A stretch of DNA of 64,000 nt, from positions 310,014,734 to 310,078,733 of the forward strand of contig CM077115.1 of assembly GCA_039619475.1 (NCBI GenBank), read 5' to 3'. Shown piece after piece: positions 38,038 to 50,040 of this stretch. A model generated the notes under the pieces. That model was not told the DNA's origin. It did not search any database and saw only the letters and a program-made list of their open reading frames with translations. Both the position numbers and the translations under genes were made by a program. Positions within the stretch are counted from its first letter, which is position 1. Each line of letters starts with the position of its first letter. Source of the stretch: Icerya purchasi (taxonomy: Eukaryota > Arthropoda > Insecta > Hemiptera > Monophlebidae).

Positions 38038-38207
38038 TGATACGTATTCAGTTATCGAGTTAATTAGCGCTATTCCGGTAATTTTTTTTTGTTTTGTTGT
38101 TTCCTTTTTTTTTTTTTTTTTTTTTATTTCGAATAGTAATAACAATAATAAAATAATAAAAAATAAAAAGCCTAATGCTAATTAACTCGATAACTGAATT
38201 CGTATCA
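38038..38207 (+). repeat. complete 170-bp MITE-like copy forming the right end of the 4.8-kb unit
   Basis: Begins TGATACGTATTCAGTTATCG and ends with the inverted counterpart, giving 31-bp terminal inverted repeats (38038-38068 and 38177-38207). The bases flanking this short copy alone do not match each other, whereas those flanking the whole 4.8-kb unit do. Confidence 0.75.
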
Positions 38208-38212
38208 GTGTT
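38207..38212. repeat. right target-site duplication of the 4.8-kb unit
   Basis: AGTGTT, identical to 33364-33369. Confidence 0.65.
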
Positions 38213-40232
38213 CATAGTCTGTTTTATTCGAACGTATTTTTATAATTATTGCACTACATGTAAACACCGTCTAACTGTTATTTTCGTAGTGCTTGTTACT
38301 TTAGTTACCCGTTTGTAAGTATACCGAAGAATTACATTGTCTTCGTTTTTGTTTTTCTTCGCTCACCGTCTATTCTGATTTTCAACTAGTACAACATAAT
38401 TTTTTTAGTTGTTGTTGTTGCCGAGTGAAACAAGGAGTTTTAATTTTCGAATATCGTCGGCTACGTTTTCTCATCGTGAAGTAAATCGAATCCGACAGAA
38501 ATATTTAATAAGGTATCATGCAAGTCGATATATCTCGATGCAGGTCACTTACGGTATTTTGGAATCCGCTTTTACCTTCGCAGATTTCTTTGCTATCCAA
38601 TTCAATTTTAGACTGGGTCGTGAGATCGGATTTAAGTAAACTGTTAAATTATTCCAGCTGTTCTCACTTTCGGTTTATAATCAGATTTTTTTTGTCGTGT
38701 ATATTTTTCCAGTGTTGTGAAATATCTTTATGTATCCGAATCTATCTTTTTTTTTTTTTACTTTCATTGATAAGTGTAAAAATTAATTGAAAACTTATTT
38801 CTTCTCCCCCCTCCTACACACACGCCCTTTATACCCATTATGTTAGAAGAGTATAGTGATATTATGCGCGAACATGGTTTTCTTCCTCGTTTCCCGAAAC
38901 TTTCTGGGCGTTGTTCCCGTCGACGTGGTGTAATTTGTAAATGTCAATCTTTAAACATTAAATCTGTTATTAAATCTTCATTACCGAGCCAATTATTTTT
39001 ATTTATTAAGTATTATAATTTGGTTTTGTGATATTTTAAAATTGACCATCATATCACTTTAACGCGTTCGTAATTCGCAAACGTTATTTCGTTATTTTTA
39101 CTACTTTTTCAAATATTATTCGTGCAAATTATTTAGCTTGAGACTTTCTTAAAATTAATATCAATTCGGAATATTCTTTTAATTGTTAAATTAATACAAT
39201 TTTATTAATTAATAATCGCTGTGATAATCGTCGGAATTTTCAATAAACAATTTTTACTCGATAAACCGGTTTTTTTATTATTTTTGAAATTGATTTCGAA
39301 ATAAATCATTAGATTAATACGTAATTTAAATAGGGGAAATTCTCGCGACCTGTACATCTTTTTATTGAAAGAGTTCTTTAAAAGGTTGCGCGAATGGTTC
39401 TTAGTCATTTTTTTATTACGGTCATTTGATGATGCATCAATGAAGTAATGGCGCGTAAAAAGTTTTTCACTGATCATTTGGTTGAATGTAATAATTTGAG
39501 TATAAATCTTAAAAAGTTGCCGGAATAATGAAAACTGGATGATGAAAATTTAAAACCCGTTCAATTATGATCAAAACAATTTTTTTATGAACGCAAAACC
39601 TTTCTATCCGCCGACGAAGTTTTTCCTTTTACTTTCAATGAGAAAAGTGTTAATCAACAACTTTATGCACTTCACCCTTAAAAAAACCGGATAAATCTTT
39701 AAAAAATTTCAAATTACGATATAGTCGAAATGTTTATAGGAAATATCCTTTTTATAGTCTTTTCTACCATTTTTTTGCCTTTACACCGATTAAAATTAGA
39801 ATATTATTACATCAGCCGGTGTTTAAAAATATTTGAATTTAAGTTGCAAATCTTAAAAATTATTTCGTAGCAAATAACAGCCATTAAAAATATATACAGT
39901 ACAAAATTACATATCTGCGTTGCGTAACGTCACACACAATATGCGTCGGAAAAATAAGTGGTTTGATCATAAATTACGCGAGTGAATGTATAGAAGTATG
40001 AGAACAATTGTATGAAAGATGAAAGAATTAGATATGCTTTCTCTTTAATAGGATTAAACGAGTTAGAGAAAGTACCCCGATTATATTAGTGGCGCATGTA
40101 TATATGATTATTAATTTTTCAAGCACACAACTCCATAATCATTCACTGTTTACAGTTTTATATCATGTTTTTGTCTTTGGACATTTTCGTTATTGAATAC
40201 TTTTATCAGAAATAGAAACGTTACTTTCGGAC
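38213..40232. other. intergenic or upstream DNA, no gene confirmed
   Basis: A 63-codon frame starts at 38840 (MLEEYSDIMREHG...) and could be a first exon with a donor near 38937 (GTAAAT), but nothing supports it beyond length. The rest is AT-rich and unremarkable. Confidence 0.35.
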
Positions 40233-40250
40233 ATGTCATTAAAAATTCGG
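40233..40250 (+). CDS. possible first coding exon of an unidentified gene
   Basis: ATG plus five codons (MSLKIR) directly before a perfect donor GTAAGT at 40251. Phase 0 would join it to the exon at 55563, adding a basic N-terminus to a weakly hydrophobic segment. The evidence is thin: six codons and one good splice site. A 15-kb first intron would be required. Confidence 0.2.
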
Positions 40251-41379
40251 GTAAGTAAAATTTTGTAATATCAAATTTATTTATAATGCTAATTTTTCAA
40301 GAAAATCGTTACTAATTAAATCATTTTCCTCGCACTAAAGCACGTTGAAATTAACATAACTACGTACATACATATATCAGTAATGAATCCTGATTTTTCC
40401 CCTCTATGCTCCTAAGACAGAAAAGTGAATTAAATCTATGTACATTCGAACACACTAACAAAACCGTACTAAGAAACGACTTTTTTTTTTTTCTTTTTTT
40501 CAATTGTAAAAAATAAGAACAGTTGATGTAAAAGAAATTTGATAATTAAATATCGATAAAGAAAACAATTTATGTAAACAATAATAAAAAAAAAAATAAA
40601 AGGTTTAAAATAAATTCAAAAAATAAATGAATTAATAAAAAGGATTATTATTAAGTCACATAATTTTGAAACTGAAATATATATATATATATATAGCGTC
40701 TTCATCTTATAATAAAACAAATTGAAATATATTATTTTAACGAAAATTACAAATACATTGAAAAATCTATTTAAAAGTGAAATCAATAAGTCTGCTTACA
40801 TTAATAGACTTTTCTGAACTTTCGGTGTACAATCGCTGGTTTGTTACATTCCGTATCGCTTTTCGTATGCGGCAGTCGACAGATTTCCGCTAACGGTATA
40901 TTTCGCTCAGCCTATTTATAGCGGTAACGTGATCAGAGTTCCCGAGCGAAAATTGTGCAATTACAACGCATGCAACCTACTCAAAGTACTCGGTTCATTA
41001 AATGCTTCGATCGTCTCCCTGTGTGTGTAATTATATATACGTGTGTATGCTTGTTAATATGCTCTTAGTGTACTCCGGAGCAGTATTTACAGTGTCTTTC
41101 GAACAAAATACGGAATCGAGTAGATTATCAGATTGATATTCACTACTACGCAACATTGACGGGCGACTGATGTTTTGCACATTAAGTATTTTTCTTCGCA
41201 TCGACTTTCTGAATTTCTGCTGGTAAGCCAAAAATTTCCTCTTTAGCCGGGTTAATCTCTATTATCTGAGAAGTAGTATATTTCTTTCTTTTTCACTTTG
41301 CTTTGGTGCTTCGTCACGTGACTAGAAGTACCCAAGGATTCGCTACTGATATACATATATATATATATATATTTCTATA
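40251..41379. other. no gene recognised
   Basis: AT-rich, with a (TA)n run at about 40677-40695. If the exon model is right this is the start of intron 1 of the second gene. Confidence 0.35.
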
Positions 41380-41645
41380 CGATAGCGCGATAGCCTATTA
41401 GTTAATGGCTACCAAATCAGAGGTCACGGGTTCGAGACTTGCCTTGTTCCGGATCTAAATCGCTCCCAGGTTTACCTGGCCTGGAATAATTGGGTACCAG
41501 AGAGATTTGGGGAAGTAAAAGTGACCAAGAGAAAACAACTAACCCCCCTACTCTAATCAGTGCGGTCGGGCTTAGTATATTATAAACCTTAATTTCACAA
41601 TGCCCGATACCCTATCAAGGGTATGAGATTTACTTTATTTTTAAA
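41380..41645 (+). repeat. tRNA-derived SINE
   Basis: Box A-like TAGCCTATTAGTTAATGG at 41391-41408 and a good box B GGTTCGAGACT at 41429-41439 are spaced as in a tRNA gene. They are followed by a non-tRNA body of about 200 bp and an AT-rich tail. Pol III internal promoter plus unrelated body is the SINE arrangement. It does not fold as a normal tRNA, so it is not a tRNA gene. Exact ends are uncertain. Confidence 0.65.
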
Positions 41646-42520
41646 TAAATATATATACATATATGTGTACTGTAGTCGTAGGATTTAAGGTGTTAGTCCT
41701 CGGCCGCGGTGTTAATAGAAAATCTTGTTTAAAAAAATGACTGAAAAAAAGGAAAAATCAAAATTGTTCTTTAATTAATAAAAAACATAACTTGTTCCGG
41801 TCTTTAGTAAATACTACTTTTTACTGTGTACATATATATTTTTATAGTACAGTAACTTTATTGACAATTAGCCGGTATTTTATTTTTATACGTGTACATA
41901 TGTGTATATGTGTATATATATATATATATAAACTTTATCGGATTTCATAATAACGCCCCTTTATTCACAGATAATTATTATAGAAGAATCAGTTTTAATT
42001 GATTATCATTTTTAAACGTTACATAAAATCGAAACGAAAACATTACATACAGTCGTTACATCTAAACAATACAAAAATGTTGCATGATTTTTATAGCATG
42101 ACCGGTGTAAAAATTATATAATGATTAATAATGTGTGTGTTTTATATGTATATATACATCATATTTGCATCAATAAAAGCGATTTTAAGGCAGAGGTTTA
42201 AATCTTTCTCAAATTTGCCCTGTTTAATCTTTTATATCGCCTGCCGCAAATGAATTGGTGTTACCACTTTTATTATTTCAAGGTACAATTTATTCAGTGC
42301 AAACTTTTTTTCAACGACAAGAAAAAAATACAAAAGTAATAACATTAATTTTTTTATGGGGAGTGATTGATAATAAAATGAGCAGATTTGATCCATACTT
42401 TAGAATCACTCCTATGAGCGCGAAAAAATCCATAGTCAGAATTGCATAATTCTGTTAATACGATTTTGGAACATGCTGTATGCGTGCGCGCGCGCAAATA
42501 TATATATATACATACACACG

Positions 42521-42557
<37 letters not shown>

Positions 42558-45525
42558 TATGTGTCTATATTCAGTTAAAACCAATTGAAATTGTAAATAT
42601 AATTTTAATTTTTTAAAGAGATAATGTTTAAACGTAAAGTAAAAATAAATGCACCAGACCCTGATATTTAGTTATTTCGGTTGTCCGCATTATTCTTTCT
42701 TTTCAAACGAAATATTTTGATCCAACATCACTGTTATGGTATCGAGTCGTTTTCGTGAAATATTTTGACCTGGCAATATTTCTGTTAATCCGATTAACTC
42801 GCAACAGTATATTAAAATACCTGGTTATCGTAGTTATTAGTATGTTCAGTGGATAAATAGAACAATGGAAATTTAAAATTTCCACTAGTTTCAGTGTGCG
42901 TTCACAAAATTTGAATGAGCACATAATAAATGGTATGTTACTTTCATTGACACTACTTTACAAAGGTATCTTACAAGAGAAACCCAGTTGTTAAACTATT
43001 CTTTGCATACATTCTTACTCCAGTAATTTTTTATTAATTGTAGAACTCGTTTTCAGGGCGAAATTTTTATGTAGGTTGTTCACTTATTAATTTATTATTA
43101 AACACTTATTGTTTTCATTTGTTTGCTTTATCGTTCCTTGTGAAATTTGCGATGCTTTTCGTTAAATTAAATCTCGCAGCTATTTGTTGTTGTTAGTTTA
43201 TTAGCACATTTTTTATTTTATTTTATTTTTTTTCATACCTTATAATACTTACATGATTATAATTAATGCAATATGATTTTATTTTTTCAAACTTCTTTCT
43301 TGTTCAGAATACCATTATTGTTGAAGACGTATATTATGGATACGTACATTGCTTCTTTAATGTATTACCATGTAGTCGGTCTGTAGTGGTCAACAATTGT
43401 AGCAAAATCCGAAATATTTATGGATGATTGAGAAAACGATAGAAATTGTTAAAAAGGATAGGACCCCCCGCTTAATCGCTTCCGGATTTAATACTACTAA
43501 TAGCTGTGAATAGTTTTAAAGAAATTATTTTTTTTACTGCACTGTAAAAAATTCCAAATACGTATGGAATAGTTCATGCAATGGAAACTAATCAAAGAGC
43601 AAAGAGTTGTTGATTTATTGCTTATTGTTCATCATAGAATTAATGTTAACGATAATGAATAAGTAAAGAGAAGTAGAAATTGATTGATACGCATTATTTG
43701 GACTGTTTATCTTTTGATGAATTAAAACTTATTCTCTTTTTCGTCAAAAGTGAATTAGAAAATTTACTGAACATAGAATAAAAGAGCAAAACTTTCATAC
43801 AAAATCATCTAAATTCATCTATAGTTTTTAGGAGACTGTCAACCTGAAATACTGGATAAGAGGCGAAATGAAAGAAAAAAAATTAACTCGAACCCGTTTA
43901 TTTCATAGAACAGCTGTTATTGCGAATGAATTTCAATTTTAATATGCTCGAGTATGTAAAGAGGTAAAATTCGTTGTTTGTGAATGATTTTTAGGTTGTA
44001 TATAATTGTCTGCTTAAGACAAAATTGTAGCTCTCGTATAACTACATAAACCCATCTTCATTTTTCCGAATGATAATTGAAATCGTTACGGGCAAAAGCT
44101 AGCAGATTATAAACAAACGTCAATTTTTTTCAATTGCCCACAATTTTTAAGAAACTTACGTTTTAGATAAATAAACACACACACACATATATATATATAT
44201 ATATCTATATGTATGCAGTGAAAATCGGTTATAACGACTTTGAAAGGGATGAATAATTTGGTCATTATATCCGATATTAAATAAAGTACAATGATTTTTT
44301 AGTGCCTAGGATTTACTGTAACGGAAGAATTAATCCGCATAAAACATTTTTTGCTGGTTAAATAAATGATCATTTATTTATAATCATACCTATGCACATT
44401 TTTGAATCAATTCTAAAGCACAAATACCAGTTTCTTTTTGTGTACATGACAGTACACAATCATGAAAAAATAAAGCCTAAATTAACGTAAAACAAGTATT
44501 AAATCGAGATAAAAAATACCACGCGTTTGTAGTTCAATTTTTCCATATTTTTGAAGAAGTTTGTAATTTCCGACTTTTTATCACAACGAGATGAGTGCCT
44601 TTTTTCCAGTATTTTTGTATAATCACCTGTATCAGAGGTTTTCATTAATAAGCATTTAACATGATAATTAGCAACATAAGTAAAAAACAAAGAATATCTG
44701 TTCCATTCTGTACTAATTTTATTTATTTTTTTCTTTTTGAACTTCAAAAACCTTTTAAAATTCAATTTTTGTCGCCCGATCGTTATAAGTGGTAATTATT
44801 TATTGCATACAGTCGTAATAACCGATTTGTCGTTATGCTCGTTACCAGTAGGGGTTAAGATATAGTTTTATGAAATTCTGTCGGTTCCAGCAATATTCAC
44901 CTCTACATTTGGTGTTATATAAATTCTATTAAAGATTATTTTTTCTACCTATATTATTTGAGATAAACGTTATACTTCCTAATTCTTTATTTGGGCGATG
45001 TTCACTAAACAAACCATTGGCCCTTACCAGTTCTCAGAAACTTACGTAATCGTATGTTATTTTAATTACTTTTACAAAAATTTAAATACAAGTTTCCATA
45101 CTTTTGTAATTGTCACGCGGGAATTGTTGAAATAAAGATTATCCTCCCCCTCCATTATAGGTACCCAAAAATAAATAAAAATATAAAATTTAGCTAAACG
45201 TTCTTTTATGGATATTTGAAAATCCGAATTTAGTTCAAATCAATTTGAGGAAGTTTTTCTCTGAACAAACAAAAACGTAGGTAAACAGAAATTTTAAAAA
45301 TGGCAGACATTGCGATAATTTATGCATGTAGATGTAAAAATCAATATTCAATCATAAATAATGAATGCCAGTTTTTACGCAGGGGTAATATAAGAAAATT
45401 TTGTATCGATTAGATGTAATATTTTTTGCCGCTGAAGTTATAACGAGTGAAGTGATCATCATAAGCAATTGATACGTAAACCGTAAATAAAATCAACACT
45501 TGTATAAGAATTATAGAAGACTATT
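41646..45525. other. AT-rich DNA without recognised genes
   Basis: Contains microsatellites: (TA)n at about 41915-41931, mixed (TA)/(CA) at about 42497-42557, and (CA)/(TA) at 44175-44203. Open frames of 60-90 codons carry no motifs. Likely intronic or intergenic. Confidence 0.4.
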
Positions 45526-45839
45526 ATTAATTACAACGTAATTCTTAGGCTACCCATATTAGAAGAAATGTCCAAATTTTACGTAACGCAAAATGTCCCA
45601 AAAAAATGACCCAATTTTATGTAACGAAATATGTAACAAAAAAATGTCTTAATTTTATATAATGGAAGTTAAATGTTAGGATAGGATTTTTGTGATTATG
45701 TTATTTTTTTTGTGTTGATGCCAGTAAGAATTACGTTGTAAATTTTGATCATTTTGTACAAAGAATAGAAGGGAAAGAGACAGAAATGAAAGCAAAAGGG
45801 GTCAAGGGGCACAGCCCCTTGTGAGACCAAAATGGCCGA

Positions 45840-45888
<49 letters not shown>
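45526..45888 (+). repeat. first copy of a 345-bp direct repeat ending in (TA)n
   Basis: Starts ATTAATTACAACGTAATTC and runs through GGGGTCAAGGGGCACAGCCC to a 48-bp (TA)n tract. A second copy lies at 46803-47178 in the same orientation. The GC-rich AAGGGGCACAGCCCCTT part forms a hairpin. Confidence 0.85.
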
Positions 45889-45891
<3 letters not shown>

Positions 45892-46783
45892 TATCCAGTG
45901 GGAAAGTTCAAATTTCAAATTTGAATTACGCGGCAATGATTTACGCGAGGAAGTGGGGGGGGGCTCAATCGTCGCGTTCGGCGTGCGAGTTTAGCAGTTA
46001 CGATGGAGCGTTGGACCAGAGTACACCGTGCTTTTGCTATTGAAGTTTATTTTAAGAATGGTGATTGGTACGCAGGTTGCCCTTCAAAAATTTTGTTCGC
46101 ACTACTGTCGCTGATGCTTCTCTCTTGGGTTTGTTGATGCCTAATATCTGCAGTTTTGCTTGTTTACGTAACCTTCTAGGTGAAAATGGGTCTCATTACT
46201 GAAAACAACGTTATTGAGTCTGCGCTGCGTAGGAAAAATTTCCAACATCCTTTCAGCACAAGATTTCCGTAAAATATAATCACTTTCTTTCAAAGCTTGC
46301 ACCAATTGAATTTTGTAGGGATGAAAACGCATTTTTTTCCTGATTAAAACATGAATTGCTGACTTAGAGATTCCCAAAACAGCCGAGTGCTTCCGTAAAG
46401 AACGCCGCGGATTGGAAAGGACCGAATCACTTAATTTTCTTCAGTTCATACAGTAGGCGCGGAACCAGTGATGGGTTGATTATTAACCGAACCTGTTTCA
46501 CGAAACTTCTTTATCCATTGTTTTAAGAGGTTAACATTTGGGACACCTCTAGGTCGGCGAATATTGTAGTGCGAACACAATTTTCGAAGGTCAACTGCGT
46601 ACGAATCACCATTCTTAAAATAAGCTTTGATAGAAAAAGCATGGTGCGCTCCGGTCCAACGCTTCATTATAATTGCTAAACCCGCACGCCGGATGCGTTA
46701 ATTGAGACACCTCCCACTTCCCCGCGTAAACCATTGCCATGTAATTCAAATTTGAAATTTGAACTTTCCCATTGGATATCCTG
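45889..46783 (-). mobile_element. Tc1/mariner-type transposon with two inverted transposase heads, inserted in (TA)n
   Basis: Ends CAG...CTG flanked by TA on both sides. The left 218 bp (45889-46106) and the right 217 bp (46567-46783) are inverted copies that go far beyond normal terminal repeats and into the transposase start: a transposase start codon at 46003 faces right and one at 46667 faces left. Only the minus-strand copy continues into the rest of the transposase. A recombination between two inverted copies would produce this. It sits exactly at the (TA)n end of the first direct repeat. Confidence 0.8.
46141..46667 (-). pseudogene. transposase remains of the Tc1/mariner-type element
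   Basis: 46667-46446 begins MKRWTGAHHAFSIKAYFKNG, then 'NIRRPRGVPNVNLLKQWIKKF': the DUF4817-type helix-turn-helix found in many insect transposases. 46377-46141 has MGISKSAIHVLIRKKMRFHP, then 'FSNETHFHLEGYVNKQNCRY', the block with the catalytic position SDE(A/T)HF, here SNETHF, so the aspartate is replaced by asparagine. The part between is out of frame and the second half of the catalytic domain is missing. Non-functional. Confidence 0.8.
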
Positions 46784-46802
46784 TATATACACATATATGT
46801 AT

Positions 46803-47178
46803 ATTAATTACAACGTAATTCTTAGGCTATCCCCCATTCGAAAAAATGTCCCAATTTTATGTAACGTTTGTTATATTTTATAAGATTTTTGTTATTGTTA
46901 TTTAAAAAATGTCACAATTTTATGTAATGAAATATGTAACGAAAAATGTAATGAAAAAATGTCTTAATTTTATATAATGAAAGTTAAATTTTATAATAGG
47001 ATTTTTGTGGTTAAGTTATTTTTTTTTTTGTGTTGATGCCAGTAAGAATTATGCTGTAAATTTTGATCATTTTATACAAAGTATAAAAGAGAAAGAGACA
47101 GAAATGAAAGCAAGAGGGGTCAAGGGGCATAGCCCCTTGCGAGGCCAAAATAGCCGAGTTTATATATATATATATATA
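46803..47178 (+). repeat. second copy of the 345-bp direct repeat ending in (TA)n
   Basis: Same order of blocks as 45526-45888 with small indels, ending GAGGCCAAAATAGCCGAG and (TA)n. Together the copies form a tandem pair split by the transposon insertion. Confidence 0.85.
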
Positions 47179-48799
47179 CAAAAGAAATTAATAAATTTAT
47201 TTGTAATACAACGCATTTCCGTAATTGATATTTCCGATTATGTAGTAATTCAATACTCAATACCATGCCTATGTTATAAAGCGTTTCTTGTCATTTTAGC
47301 AGTAAATTTGTACGTTTGTTGGCAAAATATTCATTGGAATCAGCCAAATGTCACTTCTAGAGCTCCCATAGCTTTCGTCATTGCGATCATCTGTTCTTAG
47401 GATTCCGTACGGATATAATGTACGGAATCGTAATAAGATGGTTCGGAAACGACAAAAATATCAAATAAAAATGAATAACTCACGGACGGTTTGACTTATA
47501 AACTCCAAAATTAGATCATGAGTTACAATTAAAATTCTCTTTTAAGACAAACTATAATTTCAAGCTAACCGATTATCCTTTATAATATGAAATTTAAAAC
47601 GACCTCAAAAATCACTTAATAAATCATAACTCATCATCAGATAGTCTTTTAAAAGTGAAATTCGAAATATAAAACAAAACGCAATAGCTTTTTCATAAAG
47701 TCAAAAAATTACGATTAAAAAATGATGTCCCCCCCTGGTCCAATAACAGCAGAAAAAGGGAAGTTCACATAAGTAATAGCCCGAGTAAAATTTCTTTTGT
47801 CAACCATCAAAACTTTGAAGAAAATCGGCGCAATGACGCGTACCAAAAAATTGTATGATGAACTAAAACCTTTATCCGAAATCGGTCTATCTGTTGATGA
47901 AAACTGTAGCAAAATCAGTTCAATAATTCTTTGCCTACAATTCCGCCCGCATATTAATACCCGCTTAAATCAATACAATTTTTCTCTTTTACATAATGAA
48001 GTTTATATTTTCACTAGAGCTTTATTTCTTCTTTTTGGTTTTCCTTTATTTTAGGCCAATCTACTAAAATAATTATTACTAAAACGAACTCTAAGTACAA
48101 TCGCGACAGTAAACCAAAATATTTGGCGAGTATTAAAAATTTGAATGTAAATAATATTTCCGGTAACAACTATTGAAATTAAGTATTGATGCGTAATTTT
48201 TTAATAATTTTTTTATTATTCTAATTCTTGAAATATTCTAATAAAATCTGTATTTTTTTTTATAGAAATTATTAATATTGATTTATTTACTAAATTGCGT
48301 ATCAAACGATTAAAAAAGTTAACAAATACTATTAATAAAAAATTATTTGTAATGTAATGGTTTATTTCCATAATTAATACTTTATCGTTTTCATCGCTAC
48401 AATTATCTATTATTTATTCTTTCACCATTCCACTTTCCTCATAGATTCACTTATATTATAAACTGTCAGTTTCTTTACTCGTCTGTTTCCTTGAACTTTA
48501 AATGTAAATAATTTTTATTTCTTCATTTTTTAATTAACAGATTTATGCAAAGATTTCTTCTCCCCCTGTGAAACTGGCCAGCACGTCCAATAACGAATCA
48601 CATTCACTTTCAGATATAGACTTTCAGATTTTAATGTCTTAAATTTTATCCATAAAATTATTAATGTTAATGAATTAATAAAATTTATTATCAAAGTAAT
48701 AAAGAACGTTTTTTTTTCGCATTTATTTATTGACAAAAAAAAAATAATAATTCTATGCCGGTACTTTTAGCTGTTCATCGGATCATATGCTACTAAAGA
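47179..48799. other. no gene recognised
   Basis: AT-rich. Frames at 47005-47400 and 47797-48054 are open but show no motif, splice pattern or family. Confidence 0.4.
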
Positions 48800-50040
48800 G
48801 CTAGCGGAATTAGATGAAATTTACGAATTTAAAGTTTCCAGAAAGAGCGAAGGTTGCCAATATGAATTGGGTCTTGAGAAAAAATTTCGAGGACGGAGGG
48901 AGGAAAATTGTGGAAGGATCTTTGGAGTTAGAATGCAGGGCAAGCAGCCAGGATGTGAGGGATATTGAAGGATGGATTTGGCAGAAAGGGCAAGTGGGAG
49001 GTTCAAGCTCTGTTGCATTATGTGCGAGTGGGTAAGGGCGAAATGGAAGATTCTAAGCGGGTTTTAGGGTGTGATATTCTTCCTTTTGGATCAGAATGGA
49101 CCAGAAGCAGATTTAATCTTTAGTGAATTGATGAATGGGATGACCAGGATTGTTGTCATATTTCCTTCAGGATTTGATGTTGGAAGAAATTGACAGGGAG
49201 GTGATTTCCGGAGTGAGGGAGGTGTCCTCGTCAGCATGTTCAATGACTTTGTTGCCATGGATTCCAGTATGGGTAGGGATCCGTATGAAATTAACCTGAG
49301 GACATTGGAACGTACTAAGAAAATTGAGTAGGAGGAAAATTCGCTGTAAAATAGGATGGGAAATATGTGGATTTTGGAGTGCTCGGAAACCGCTGAGAGA
49401 ATTTTATGAGATATCTGGAGTGAGGATCAGAAGAAGTTGAAAATTCGAGGCATTCTAGAATGACGAGAAGTTCGGTAGTAAAGATGGAGTTGCGTTTGGG
49501 AAGATGAAATTTCAATTTGGAGTTGACCGAAAAGTCGCATCCTACGAGCTCATCTAATTTTGTAGCATCGGTAAAACAACAGATGAAGTTGGAATATTTC
49601 TAAATTTTGAAGGAGTACTTTTGGCGGGTGGTTTGAGAAGGATCGGTGGTTTCGGAGAATTGGAGTTGGTTTGAGTTACATGTGCGAGGGTTAGAAACCA
49701 TGGAGGGAGACGAGTAAAGGTTGTCGAAATTAGAGGGGTCAAGAAAATTTAAGAGAATTGAGGGAATAGAAATTCGAAACTGAATTTAAGGTGATTCAGG
49801 TATCTGAGAGGATTTTGTTGAGAAGGAGGATTATTCTCAAGTAGGAAAGTGAAAAGAGAGGGAAATTAAGAATGACCAAGTAGAGGCAAGGAAGTTGGAG
49901 GACAAGATTGGCTTTCTGTAGTGGTGAGGAAGGAGATCGGATTCATTATTCAGGCTGGGAGCGGAGCTGGTATAAAAGGCGCTAGTGGCAATGCGGATGA
50001 CAGAGTTTTGGATAGTATCTAGGGAGGTAAACAACTCCGG
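48800..50040 (-). mobile_element. LINE relic with RT C-terminus and RNase H-like part
   Basis: On the minus strand 50034-49837 has 'LDTIQNSVIRIATSAFYTSS' followed by 'HHYRKPILSSNFLAS', the end of a jockey/R1-type RT. Further on, 49515-49315 has 'SIFTTELLVILECLEF', resembling the 'aE..Ai..AL..i' helix of an RNase H domain. Then a long purine-biased region runs to about 48800. Frames break often. The catalytic palm is absent. Confidence 0.65.

Larger units (their letters stand above)
33370..38206. mobile_element. 4.8-kb inverted-repeat unit containing gypsy-type integrase remains
   Basis: Ends 33370-33501 and 38068-38206 are inverted copies of about 132-139 bp; over the outermost 75 bp I see one mismatch, and poly-A length explains the size difference. 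The unit is flanked by AGTGTT on both sides (33364-33369 and 38207-38212). Equivalently, it starts TGATRCG and ends CGTATCA with a 4-bp GTGT duplication, giving TG...CA termini as retroviral-type integrases produce. Inside, on the minus strand, lie an integrase (37340 to about 36072), LTR-like sequence and a possible gag start. The interior is clearly GC-richer than the flanks. It could be a Ginger-like DNA transposon, or a DNA transposon that captured a rearranged LTR element. Confidence 0.75.

Noticed and set aside
37752..38185. Several 80-110 codon leucine-rich or charged frames
   Set aside because: They are products of the 26-bp tandem repeat and of the homopolymers next to it.
38840..39031. 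63-codon frame beginning MLEEYSDIMREHG
   Set aside because: It looks protein-like at the start, but there is no homology, no convincing splice partner and an AT-rich end. Left as unconfirmed.
41429..41439. Possible tRNA gene
   Set aside because: Box A and box B are present, but the sequence cannot form a tRNA acceptor stem and continues into a long non-tRNA body: a SINE instead.
45696..45911. Tyrosine/isoleucine repeat ORF
   Set aside because: It is a translation of the (TA)n tract.
47005..47400. 131-codon plus frame
   Set aside because: It starts inside the 345-bp direct repeat, runs through (TA)n and has no motif.
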